In this document: positions 8,521 to 16,117 of the stretch, in pieces | How the letters are laid out: each line of letters starts with the position of its first letter | Numbering within the stretch: position 1 is the stretch's first letter | Assembly (NCBI GenBank): GCA_012842395.1 | Contig: DUSX01000017.1 | Location: forward strand, 1 to 64,000 | Length of the DNA stretch: 64,000 nucleotides | Source of the DNA: Bacillota bacterium | GTDB taxonomy: Bacteria; Bacillota; SHA-98; UBA4971 | Reading direction: 5' to 3' | Made by a program: the position numbers and the translations under genes | The notes under the pieces: generated by a model | What the model saw: only the letters and a program-made list of their open reading frames with translations | The model's database searches: none | What the model was told of the DNA's origin: nothing

Positions 8521-9762
8521 TCAAGACGACGACTTCGCCGGGTCGGACAGCCGACCCATGAAGAGGATGCTCCCGGAACGGAGATCGCGGATGGCGAAGA
8601 CAAACGGGTGATCCGCGAGGAAGAGACGCGGTCTGTCCACAATCATCGATTTCGCGTTCATTACGACGGCTGTCGCGGCCGCTGCTTCAGTCCCTTCTTC
8701 GTTGACCTCGACGAACGCTTTGTGAATCACCATGCTTATGTACAAGTCGGGACCGGGAGTCATTCCGGAGAAGTCGGCCTTCATCTCGTCGAACGCGTCT
8801 CTCATCCCCAACCGCTGCAGCTCTTCGTTCAACACGAATCTCTCTTCCAGCCTGAACCTGGGCAGGAACACCTCCACTTCCTCGGTGGAAAGCTCAGAAA
8901 GCCAAGACTGGACAAGATCGGGGCGGAGCATGCCCTCAAGCTTTGCCAGCTCGTAACCGGGCTTCGGAAGGAGAATGACCATCGACAGGTCGCCGCCGGC
9001 ATACGGCAGCTCCAAAACCTGAGCTTGGTCGTTCTCAGCGTAGTTGAACTTGGCAGCCTGATGCATCATGGGAACGTCCCTTGTCTCTTCGGCTGAGACA
9101 TGGAACGGCATGGTCTTCGTCGCCTCTAGCTTGAACTGGATCTGCCACTTGCCCTTGAAGTATATGGCATTGGTCAGAACAAGCCGAGTGAGCTCGGTGA
9201 GGTCGTCAGGCTGGAGGATGTCCTTTATTCTCCCGTTGGTCTTTCCCTCCACCCATTTGTTGATCGTCTGTCTCGCCTGTTCGCGCGCTCCAACGTAATC
9301 GACCTCCTTGAAGCCTGCCCCATAGTACTTGTTGGTGGTCTCGACGAAGTCAGGTAGGAACTCGTAATCAACCTGCCCCCACAACGCGTTGGCCACGGAA
9401 AGCTGGTAGTCCTTTCCCGGAGCGTTGAACATGCCCGTAAGCTCGGAGAACGCGGGATGGAGCTTCTCCTGTGCCAGGCTGAAATGCATGACCTCAGCCA
9501 TCTGCCTGGCGGTCTCCTCCCGAGCCCCCGCGTAGGTCATAGCCAGCGCGGAGGAGATGCTGAACGGGGAGAAGAAAAGGTTGCCCTCGTTCTCCGCGAG
9601 CTGTCTGTATAGATCAAGGGCGAAAGCGTTGTTTCCCGCAACAAGGGAGCCGACACCCGCCTCGTCGACGCTGGAGCATGTGATTCCCGAACCGGAGCAT
9701 CCCGCGCTCAGGACGCACGCCAGCAGAAGCACCGCTCCCGCGACCGCATACCGGTTCTTCAT
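8521..9762 (-). CDS. serpin, predicted lipoprotein
   Basis: This is a 413-residue serine protease inhibitor of the serpin fold. The start is ATG 9762 after GGGAGGTCGCAGGA. Residues 1-23 form a lipoprotein signal with lipobox LSAGC, so it should be anchored outside the membrane. The serpin body is complete: NLFFSPFSISSALAM near the N-terminus, NAIYFKGKW, and the C-terminal LFLADHPFVFAIRD and GRL. The hinge NEEGTEAAAATAVV has the small residues needed for loop insertion, so it should be inhibitory. Counting from the conserved Gly (P15) puts Lys at P1 and Ser at P1', suggesting trypsin-like targets. Known bacterial serpins of thermophiles and cellulosome-bearing Clostridia protect surface enzymes from proteases. 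Its own target is unknown. Confidence 0.92.
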   Translation of the reverse strand: MKNRYAVAGAVLLLACVLSAGCSGSGITCSSVDEAGVGSLVAGNNAFALDLYRQLAENEGNLFFSPFSISSALAMTYAGAREETARQMAEVMHFSLAQEKLHPAFSELTGMFNAPGKDYQLSVANALWGQVDYEFLPDFVETTNKYYGAGFKEVDYVGAREQARQTINKWVEGKTNGRIKDILQPDDLTELTRLVLTNAIYFKGKWQIQFKLEATKTMPFHVSAEETRDVPMMHQAAKFNYAENDQAQVLELPYAGGDLSMVILLPKPGYELAKLEGMLRPDLVQSWLSELSTEEVEVFLPRFRLEERFVLNEELQRLGMRDAFDEMKADFSGMTPGPDLYISMVIHKAFVEVNEEGTEAAAATAVVMNAKSMIVDRPRLFLADHPFVFAIRDLRSGSILFMGRLSDPAKSSS

Positions 9763-10169
9763 GATTCCTGCGACCTCCCTTTCGGTCTTTCCTTCAAGGC
9801 TCCCGACACGGGTCGACACACGGACTCGGCACCCCAGCGCCTGTCGTCCTCCAGGAAGAGACCTGCCCTGACGACACGACGGCGCACGTCGCGCACGTTC
9901 AGCGTTGTTGGATTGTTTCGACACCGCGTAACGAAATCCCTCCCCCCGCTAACGATGCAACGAAGGTCCACCTGCCACAGCTCGGCATGCCCCTGCAGCC
10001 GGCATTGCCCACCTTTCCACCTCGAGGAATAGCCTGTGCGACGGTCTCGCGTACGTACATAGAGAAAGGCGGGGACTCCACGCCCCCGCCCTTAGCCGCG
10101 CGAGCGCCTCCACTACAGACTGCCGCATCGAGGCATCGGGAACCTGCGTATTTCCACACGCGGGGTTCC
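9763..10169. other. intergenic, no gene seen
   Basis: About 400 bp between the serpin and the nitroreductase. Short overlapping frames exist on both strands without ribosome sites or motifs. No hairpin or repeat-family copy stands out. Confidence 0.4.
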
Positions 10170-10703
10170 TCATTCGACCACCGTTACTACTTCCTCCCAT
10201 GGCCTCTGGGGCCGTGGACGCTTGCCAGCAGGGTCACGCTTCGGATAACCTATGGGAATCATCGCGACGGGCCGCACATCCTCGGGCAAGTTGAGAGCGC
10301 GCCTCGCCTCGCCTTCGTCGAATGCCCCGACCCAACAAGCGCCGAGGCCGTATGCCACCACTGTGAGGAGGATGTTCTCGATCGCCGCGGCCGTGTCCTG
10401 GATGCAGTAGAGATCGGACCCACGCTTTCCGTATTTGGCCGCGCTCCGCTTGGGCTCGGCCGCCACGACCACCACGACGGGAGCTTCCTCGACGAAGCCC
10501 TGTCCGAAGGCGGCGCGCGCGAGGGCGGCTTTGACCTCCGGGCGCTTCACGACCCAAAACCGCCACGGCTGCACGTTCCCCGCTGTGGGCGCCATCAGGG
10601 CGCAGCCGACAATCCGGCTTATGGTTGTGTCGGGCACCGGGTCCGGCTTGAACTCCCTCACGCTCCTGCGCTGTTCGATCGCGTCGATGAGGTCCTTGGT
10701 CAC
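10170..10703 (-). CDS. nitroreductase family flavoprotein
   Basis: This is a 177-residue FMN enzyme of the nitroreductase superfamily that would reduce nitro groups, quinones or enones with NAD(P)H. It starts with GTG 10703 behind GGAGGG. Typical features are IEQRRSVREFKPDPV near the N-terminus (FMN phosphate contacts), APTAGNVQPWRFWVV (residues about 38-52), AAAIENILLTVVAYGLGACWVGAF, and a C-terminal IPIGYP. Length is that of the short subfamily. The natural substrate is not predictable. Confidence 0.9.
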   Translation of the reverse strand: MTKDLIDAIEQRRSVREFKPDPVPDTTISRIVGCALMAPTAGNVQPWRFWVVKRPEVKAALARAAFGQGFVEEAPVVVVVAAEPKRSAAKYGKRGSDLYCIQDTAAAIENILLTVVAYGLGACWVGAFDEGEARRALNLPEDVRPVAMIPIGYPKRDPAGKRPRPQRPWEEVVTVVE

Positions 10704-10752
10704 TCCGCATCACCCTCCATCAGTCAATTCCGCGCTAACGATACCCCCGTGC

Positions 10753-11634
10753 TCAGGACGCGCGGCCGGAGCATACGCCACAGGCGGGCGGGACGTCCGG
10801 AGCGCCCGGACCACGCACCTCACAGTGACGACGCTGGGACACTTCGTGCTCGATCCACAAGTAAGAGAGCAGCCGGTGGGCGGCGGATGTCCGCGTTTCG
10901 CTTGCGCCTCGGGACAGGCGGCGGGTCTCCATCTCGTCCCGAACGTTCTTCCACAGGCTGCGGAGGACGGGATCCTCGATACTCATGGGGATATGCGGCC
11001 TGACCACCAGCCGCAAGCAGCGTGCGGAGACACGACCGACGAGCTCTCTGACCTGGGGCAGGGCGTCCCCGGGGACGAACGCCGGGCTCGTGGCCACCGT
11101 TACCAGGGCGGCCCGGCTATTTGGCATGACGAAACGGTCGTGGGGCACTATCTCCACCTGAACCTCGTGTCCCACGCGGCACCGGCAGCGACCCGTCTCG
11201 TGATACGACAGCGCCGCCCGTCGCTTTCTCAGCCACACGCCGGGGGTGTCCCATCGTTCCCATTCGCCGCTGTCATACAGCCATCGGGGAACGACCCACA
11301 CGACTTTCGAGAACAAGCCGTCTTCCACTGCCTTCCGCAAGAAATTGCCGCAGTGGACAAGCCACGGAAAAGTGTCGTAGAAGTCAGAATGGGCGTCCAC
11401 ATGGACCAGGGTGGCCGAGTGAGCACCCCATTCCTTCCAGACGAAGTACGCTTCCTTGTGGTCGGTGAAGACTGCGACCGGACTTGCGCTCCAGTCGAGC
11501 CCCGCCTCCTCGAGCCGCTCCACGAACTCGGCCGGCGCTATCCAGCAATCCTGCCGAATCCGTGGATTCCCGCCCGTCCTCGGCTGGAACATGAAATCCG
11601 CGTCGATGTCCAGGTATACACCCATATCCCGCAC
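10753..11634 (-). CDS. UPF0489 / peptide-arginase-like protein
   Basis: This is a 293-residue protein with an arginase/deacetylase-like metal site: LDIDADFM (residues about 8-15), TDHKEAYFVWKEW, and LVHVDAHSDFYD (about 76-87), the last being the metal-binding DAHxD-type motif. UPF0489 proteins with this pattern include the peptide arginases (OspR type) that turn arginine into ornithine in ribosomal peptides; others are uncharacterised. I see no precursor peptide or radical-SAM partner next to it, so a RiPP role is unsupported. The start may be GTG 11634 or ATG 11625; AGGA lies just upstream. The final 40 residues (SQRRHCEVRG onward) look poorly conserved. Confidence 0.7.
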   Translation of the reverse strand: MRDMGVYLDIDADFMFQPRTGGNPRIRQDCWIAPAEFVERLEEAGLDWSASPVAVFTDHKEAYFVWKEWGAHSATLVHVDAHSDFYDTFPWLVHCGNFLRKAVEDGLFSKVVWVVPRWLYDSGEWERWDTPGVWLRKRRAALSYHETGRCRCRVGHEVQVEIVPHDRFVMPNSRAALVTVATSPAFVPGDALPQVRELVGRVSARCLRLVVRPHIPMSIEDPVLRSLWKNVRDEMETRRLSRGASETRTSAAHRLLSYLWIEHEVSQRRHCEVRGPGAPDVPPACGVCSGRAS

Positions 11635-11791
11635 CGCTTCCTGGTGTTCCGGGGTCTCGGGCGCAGCCCCCGCGACTTGAGAACGTGGGGAGGCTGCCTC
11701 CTTCCAGCGGTTGGCCTCTTTATTCCAGAGTGTACACAGACGCGCGCGGAATTCAAGCCCCCGTCCGCCCGCCCTCTTGCGGAAGTCGGGG

Positions 11792-12238
11792 TCAGTGTAC
11801 GTCGAGCCTGTAGACCTTCCCTTTGGCTTCCTCAGCCTTGGGGATGACCACCTCCAGGACGCCGTTCTTGAAGCTGGCCCGCGCCTGGTCGGGCTTCACC
11901 TTCGTCGTTATCGGCAACGTCCGGGCGAACGTGCCGTAAGCCCGCTCGCGGCGGTACACGTTCTTGTCCTCGATCTCCTTCTCGTACTTCGACTCACCCT
12001 TTATCGTAAGGGCGCTGTCCGTGAGCGTTACCTCCACGTCCTTCTGGCCCACACCAGGTAGGTCTGCCCGCACCACGACTTCGTTCTCGGTCTCGTACAT
12101 GTCGACCGACGGCTGCCACGCGCGACCGAACCCAAAACCGCCCATACCGCGTCTGGCGAACGTCTCGTCGAACACCCTGTTCATCGCGTCCCGAATCGTA
12201 GCAAGCTCGTCAAAGGGATCCCATCTGACAAGGCTCAT
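11792..12238 (-). CDS. Hsp20/alpha-crystallin small heat-shock protein
   Basis: This is a 148-residue ATP-independent holdase chaperone. The start ATG 12238 has AGGAGG 7 nt upstream. After an N-terminal arm (MSLVRWDPFDEL) comes the alpha-crystallin domain, beginning PSVDMYETENEVVVRADLPG and ending with the A-x-(F/Y)-x-N-G-V-L motif as ASFKNGVLEVVIPK. The usual C-terminal IxI/V anchor is replaced by VYRLDV. It is monocistronic; no CIRCE or HAIR operator was seen upstream. Confidence 0.93.
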   Translation of the reverse strand: MSLVRWDPFDELATIRDAMNRVFDETFARRGMGGFGFGRAWQPSVDMYETENEVVVRADLPGVGQKDVEVTLTDSALTIKGESKYEKEIEDKNVYRRERAYGTFARTLPITTKVKPDQARASFKNGVLEVVIPKAEEAKGKVYRLDVH

Positions 12239-12416
12239 CTGCCAGCCTCCTCTTTCCGTTTTCTCCGCCCCGGTTCCACCTAGGGCGGCACGCGTCGCAC
12301 ACATAGTGTTCCACGAGCGTGCGGGCGCTAAACGGTTTCGGAGGCCGCTCCGATGCCTAACAAATTGAACTACGTGCCGCTTTCTCCCTGCACCCGTGCC
12401 TGTGCCCGCCCCGTGG

Positions 12417-13283
12417 TCAGTATTCTTGCGGCATATCCAGAAGCTGTCTATGTGTGAACACCGGGCCGTCGCGGCACACGTACTTGCTGCCTATGTTGCA
12501 CCTGCCGCACTTCCCTATGCCGCACTTCATGCGCATCTCGAGCGTGGTCACTACCTGCTCGGGCGCGAACCCAAGCTCCGTCAAGACGGAGAGCACGAAC
12601 TTGATCATCACCGGCGGCCCGCACGTCACGACGACCGCGCCCTCCGGCCGCGGGGCCACCTCCTTCAGAACGGCGGGCACGAACCCCACGCGTCCCGTCC
12701 ACGCCGGCTCAGGACGGTCGATGGTGACCACTTGGTCGATGTCGGCCCTTTCGCCCCACCGTTCGAGCTCCGGCTTGAAGACCAAGTCCCCCGAGCTCCT
12801 CGCGCCGTAGATTATCCTGACCCGACCGAATTCGGCCCTGTGTTCCTCGGAGAGGACGTAGTTGATGAGCGAGCGGAGCGGCGCGAGGCCGATCCCGCCA
12901 CCTATGAAGACCAGGTTCTTGCCTTGCATGTCCGCGACGGGAAACGTGTTGCCGTAAGGGCCCCTCACCCCGATCACGGAACCCTCAGGCGAGTAGTGGA
13001 GCGCCGTGGTCACCTGGCCCATCCTCTTCACGCTGAACTCGAGGTATCCCCGCTGGGTTGGAGACGAAGTGATGGAAATGGGCGCCTCCCCCACGCCGAA
13101 CACCGAAACCTCGGCGAACTGACCGGGCATGTACCGGAACCTCTCCCACGCGGACGGGTCACGGAACTCCACGCGGAAGGTCTTGACGTCGTTCGCGCCG
13201 GTTTCGCGCATGACGTGCGTAATCACGGCAAGGTGCGGCACGTACGGGTTGACGCCCGCATCGTATGTGAGCGCCCCACTCAT
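12417..13283 (-). CDS. flxA: FlxA-like NAD(P)H-binding FAD/[2Fe-2S] subunit
   Basis: This is a 288-residue ferredoxin-NADP reductase-type flavoprotein, the probable NAD(P)H entry or exit subunit of the Hdr/Flx complex. The start ATG 13283 has GGGAGGATG. An FAD-binding barrel (FRYMPGQFAEVSVFG; APISITSS) is followed by the nucleotide domain (NLVFIGGGIGLAPLRSLI; VVVTCGPPVMIKFV) and a C-terminal cluster site MKCGIGKCGRCNIGSKYVC that binds [2Fe-2S]. The same layout is found in AsrB, HyhG/HydG and FlxA. Being last in a leftward run of Flx- and Hdr-type genes supports FlxA. Whether NADH or NADPH is used cannot be told. Confidence 0.85.
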   Translation of the reverse strand: MSGALTYDAGVNPYVPHLAVITHVMRETGANDVKTFRVEFRDPSAWERFRYMPGQFAEVSVFGVGEAPISITSSPTQRGYLEFSVKRMGQVTTALHYSPEGSVIGVRGPYGNTFPVADMQGKNLVFIGGGIGLAPLRSLINYVLSEEHRAEFGRVRIIYGARSSGDLVFKPELERWGERADIDQVVTIDRPEPAWTGRVGFVPAVLKEVAPRPEGAVVVTCGPPVMIKFVLSVLTELGFAPEQVVTTLEMRMKCGIGKCGRCNIGSKYVCRDGPVFTHRQLLDMPQEY

Positions 13284-13371
13284 TCGCTCATCCTCCCAGC
13301 CCCTCGCGCGCTCCGACTCGTCGTGCAGCGCGGCAGTCACGACGCGCGGGACGCGGTTTTTCGGCGTGACC

Positions 13372-14496
13372 TCACAGCGCGGCGAAAGCCTCAAGAACCT
13401 TGCGCACGTCCAAGTTGACCGGGCAGTTCTCGACGCAGCGCCCGCACCCCACGCACGCTACAACTCCGTTGTTCTCGACGAAGTAGTTGAACTTATGCAT
13501 GATCCTCTGCCTGAACCTCTCCTTGCGGGACGGCCGCGGGTTGTGGCCAGACGCGTGGAGCGTGAAGAGGGGGAACATGCACGAGTCCCAGTTGCGCACC
13601 CTCTCCCCGCCTGTCCTCGTGGCTTCGTCGCCTATGTCGAAGCAGTGGCACGTGGGGCAGAGATACGTACAGACCGCGCAGCCAAGGCATTTCCGGTACG
13701 CGTCATCCCACGCAGGGTGGCCGAACGCGCCTTCGAGCCTCGATACGGCCGCGTCCACCGGAACGGCCCGGCTGGCCATGCGCGCCTCCGCCCTCGCCCG
13801 GGCTTCCCCCGAGGCCTCGAATTCCGCCTCTCCGGCCTCCCGCAGCGCCTCGAACCCTCGAATGAGATCCTCGCCCTTCGCTGACAACAGCCTCACTAGA
13901 TACGCCTCGCCCACCTCAGCGAACACGACGTCCGAACCCGTCTCGTCGAACGGGCCGCCCCCAACAGACGTGCAAAAACAGGCCACACCCGGCTCGGGGC
14001 ACGCGAACGTGACCACCGCCGTCTCCCTGCGTCGGCTGACGTAGTACGGGTCCCTGTGGTCGGCGGCGTCGAACACAAGGTCGAGGAGGGTCAGGCTCCG
14101 CGCGTCGCACGGCCGCGCCCCGAAGGCGACCCTGACCACGTCGGATGGAGAGGATACCAGCCGTTCGTCTCGTGCCCGCGCCCGTCCACGGTCATCCCCG
14201 AGTGCCGGTGCCTTCACGCCGGCCGCCGTCTCGATCCCACCATGCGCGTCGAAGGCGAAGAGCGTCTCCTGCTGCGGGAAGAAGAGCTCCTTCAAGGGCC
14301 TCGTCGAAAGAAACGGGTCGCCCTCAAGGCTCCGAGCACCGCGGGCGCCGTCAGGACACGCGGCGACAAAACGAGTCACCCCTCCCTCGTCCACCGGAAC
14401 GAAAACCACGTACGAGGCCGCCAAATGGGTAACGAATCGGCCGAGGTCTCGTTTAGTCATCACAAGAGCTTTCCGGGGCCGCCCCTCTTCCAGCAT
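13372..14496 (-). CDS. 4Fe-4S electron-transfer subunit (FlxB/AsrA/HyhB-like)
   Basis: This is a 374-residue cytoplasmic iron-sulfur protein with two ferredoxin-type motifs at the C-terminus: CLGCAVCTYLCPTCHC (about residues 257-272) and CVGCGRCVENCPVNL (about 348-362). The N-terminal two thirds (VRVAFGARPCDARSLTLLDL; AVVTFACPEPGVACFCTSVG) are those of the beta subunits of sulfhydrogenases and AsrA-type sulfite reductases. The start ATG 14496 (MLEEGRPRKALV) has AGGTG upstream; a longer frame to 14598 lacks this. It would relay electrons between FlxA and the Hdr/MvhD modules. Confidence 0.8.
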   Translation of the reverse strand: MLEEGRPRKALVMTKRDLGRFVTHLAASYVVFVPVDEGGVTRFVAACPDGARGARSLEGDPFLSTRPLKELFFPQQETLFAFDAHGGIETAAGVKAPALGDDRGRARARDERLVSSPSDVVRVAFGARPCDARSLTLLDLVFDAADHRDPYYVSRRRETAVVTFACPEPGVACFCTSVGGGPFDETGSDVVFAEVGEAYLVRLLSAKGEDLIRGFEALREAGEAEFEASGEARARAEARMASRAVPVDAAVSRLEGAFGHPAWDDAYRKCLGCAVCTYLCPTCHCFDIGDEATRTGGERVRNWDSCMFPLFTLHASGHNPRPSRKERFRQRIMHKFNYFVENNGVVACVGCGRCVENCPVNLDVRKVLEAFAAL

Positions 14497-14594
14497 GCGT
14501 AGTTCACCTCGGGGCCGCAAAACTCGCTCCCGCAGCACATTCCGACCGCCCGTACCGCTCGAGCATCCCCGACGCTTTCCTGCCCGAACCCTGC

Positions 14595-15590
14595 TCAAAG
14601 GATGAAATCGCCGGGGTCTTCCCGCTTATACGTCGCAAACACCGGCACGGCCGTAAGGTCCACGCCCGGCTCGTGCCCGAAAAACTCGAGTACATCCTTC
14701 TCTATACGTTTCGCGAGGAGCCTGAGATCGATCCCAGCGGGGCACGCCCTTCTGCACGCGCCACAATCCACGCACCGGCCCGCCGTGTGCAGGACGCGGC
14801 CGAGGTGGAACACCATCTTGTCGGAAAGGTCGCGCCACCTGCCGACCCACTTCGGGCTCTGGCGGTCCACGAAGCATTCGGGGCAGTAGCATAAAGGGCA
14901 TGCCTGCCTGCATGCGTAGCACTCTATGCAGCGCTCTATTTCCCGCGCGAAATACGCGAAGCGTTCCTCCGGGCCCCGACTCGCGAACGCATCCACATCG
15001 CTGTACGCCTGCTCCTTTGGGCACGCCCGCCGAGCGGCCTCATCATCGCCCGCCAGGAAGTCGTGGACGACGGGCACAGGATGGGTGCACGCGACGCAGG
15101 ACGCCGACAGAACATCCTCAATTGGAACGGCTTTCTCGAAGCCGTCACCCGCGACCACGACCACGCCGTCCGCGGTCTCCGCGGCGCTGCGGATAGTCTC
15201 GTGCCCCTCCCCGAGAGCAGCCGCAAGCTTCCGGCGGTCGACGACGCCTCCGCATGGCACGCCCACGATCTTCACATCGTCGCGACGTACTTGCCGCTCG
15301 ATGATGAGGTTCACGAGCGCGCGCGCGTCGCAACCCTTGACCACCACGCCCACCCGCCCTTTGGGCTCGGGCAGGTAGACAGCGAGGTTGTTCTCACACA
15401 TGTGGTTCCATACCAGGCGCGACACGTCGTCCGGGCGCGTCAAGAAGGCAGGGGACGTTCGAAGAGGAAGGGTCCCCTCCTCATATCCGATGAAGACATC
15501 GATCTCTCCCGTGGCAAGCAGGTCCGCCGCGATCTCCCGGAGCCGCCCGGCGACCTCCGCAGTCCGGCCCGATGAACCCCGTGTGAGCAT
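14595..15590 (-). CDS. 4Fe-4S dicluster subunit (FlxC / FrhB-like)
   Basis: This is a 331-residue iron-sulfur protein. The N-terminal half carries the FrhB/FdhB-like pattern GVVVKGCDARALVNLI, then KIVGVPCGGVVD. The C-terminal half has CIECYACRQACPLCYCPEC (about residues 222-240) and CVDCGACRRACPAGID (about 272-287), room for two [4Fe-4S] clusters. Its ATG starts directly after the stop of the upstream MvhD gene with no spacer, indicating translational coupling. Together with the next gene it makes the Flx iron-sulfur relay. Confidence 0.8.
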   Translation of the reverse strand: MLTRGSSGRTAEVAGRLREIAADLLATGEIDVFIGYEEGTLPLRTSPAFLTRPDDVSRLVWNHMCENNLAVYLPEPKGRVGVVVKGCDARALVNLIIERQVRRDDVKIVGVPCGGVVDRRKLAAALGEGHETIRSAAETADGVVVVAGDGFEKAVPIEDVLSASCVACTHPVPVVHDFLAGDDEAARRACPKEQAYSDVDAFASRGPEERFAYFAREIERCIECYACRQACPLCYCPECFVDRQSPKWVGRWRDLSDKMVFHLGRVLHTAGRCVDCGACRRACPAGIDLRLLAKRIEKDVLEFFGHEPGVDLTAVPVFATYKREDPGDFIL

Positions 15591-16046
15591 TTACCTTTGC
15601 CTCTCCTTCACGAGCCTCGTGGGTTTGCCGAGCGCCTTCACGCTCTCCGTCACGCGCCTCACGACGTCGGCGAACTTCTCGCCCTCGGCCGCGGACACCC
15701 ACGAGAAGTGCACCCGGCCTCTCTCGATGCCGACGAAATGGAGCAGATCCGCGAGGAGCGCAAACTTCCTCCTCGCAAGGTAATTCCCAGCTATGTAGTG
15801 GCAGTCTCCAGGGTGGCACCCCGATACGAGCACCCCGTCAGCCCCTTGCTGCAGGCACTTCAGAATGAGGAGCGGATCTACCCGGCCCGAGCAGGGCACG
15901 CGGACGATGCGCACGTTGGGCGGGTACTGCATCCGGCTCGTCCCAGCAAGGTCGGCACCCGCGTAGGAGCACCAGTTGCAGAGGAAAGCCACGATCCTTG
16001 GCTCCCACGCCTCGCCAGTCTCGTCACGGGCGCGGCCCGGGGCAAT
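15591..16046 (-). CDS. MvhD-type [2Fe-2S] subunit, second copy
   Basis: This is a 151-residue protein that links an HdrA to an electron donor, as MvhD does between hydrogenase and HdrA. Conserved cysteine blocks are FLCNWCSYAGADLAG, VPCSGRVDP and GCHPGDCHYIAGNY. The frame is open back to 16223, but that part overlaps the end of the upstream HdrA and does not look conserved. The only strong ribosome site in the gap, AAGGAGGG at 16051-16058, precedes an in-frame ATT (16044-16046), so an unusual AUU start is possible. A start further upstream without a ribosome site is the alternative. It sits between the tandem HdrA and the FlxC-like gene. Confidence 0.8.
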   Translation of the reverse strand: MAPGRARDETGEAWEPRIVAFLCNWCSYAGADLAGTSRMQYPPNVRIVRVPCSGRVDPLLILKCLQQGADGVLVSGCHPGDCHYIAGNYLARRKFALLADLLHFVGIERGRVHFSWVSAAEGEKFADVVRRVTESVKALGKPTRLVKERQR

Positions 16047-16117
16047 AGAACCCTCCTTGGTGGCCCGCGGGTCCTCCGCCCCGTCGCAAGCCCGTTGCCG
16101 TCCAAAGTGCTCAACGT

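Noticed and set aside
8149-9096. 315-codon plus-strand frame
   Set aside because: It is antisense to the serpin and the DUF2330-like remnant; a shadow of their codon bias.
10704-11791. RiPP cluster around the peptide-arginase-like gene
   Set aside because: No precursor-like ORF, radical-SAM enzyme or transporter in the flanks.
10435-11847. 470-codon plus-strand frame
   Set aside because: It is antisense to the UPF0489-like gene and the nitroreductase.
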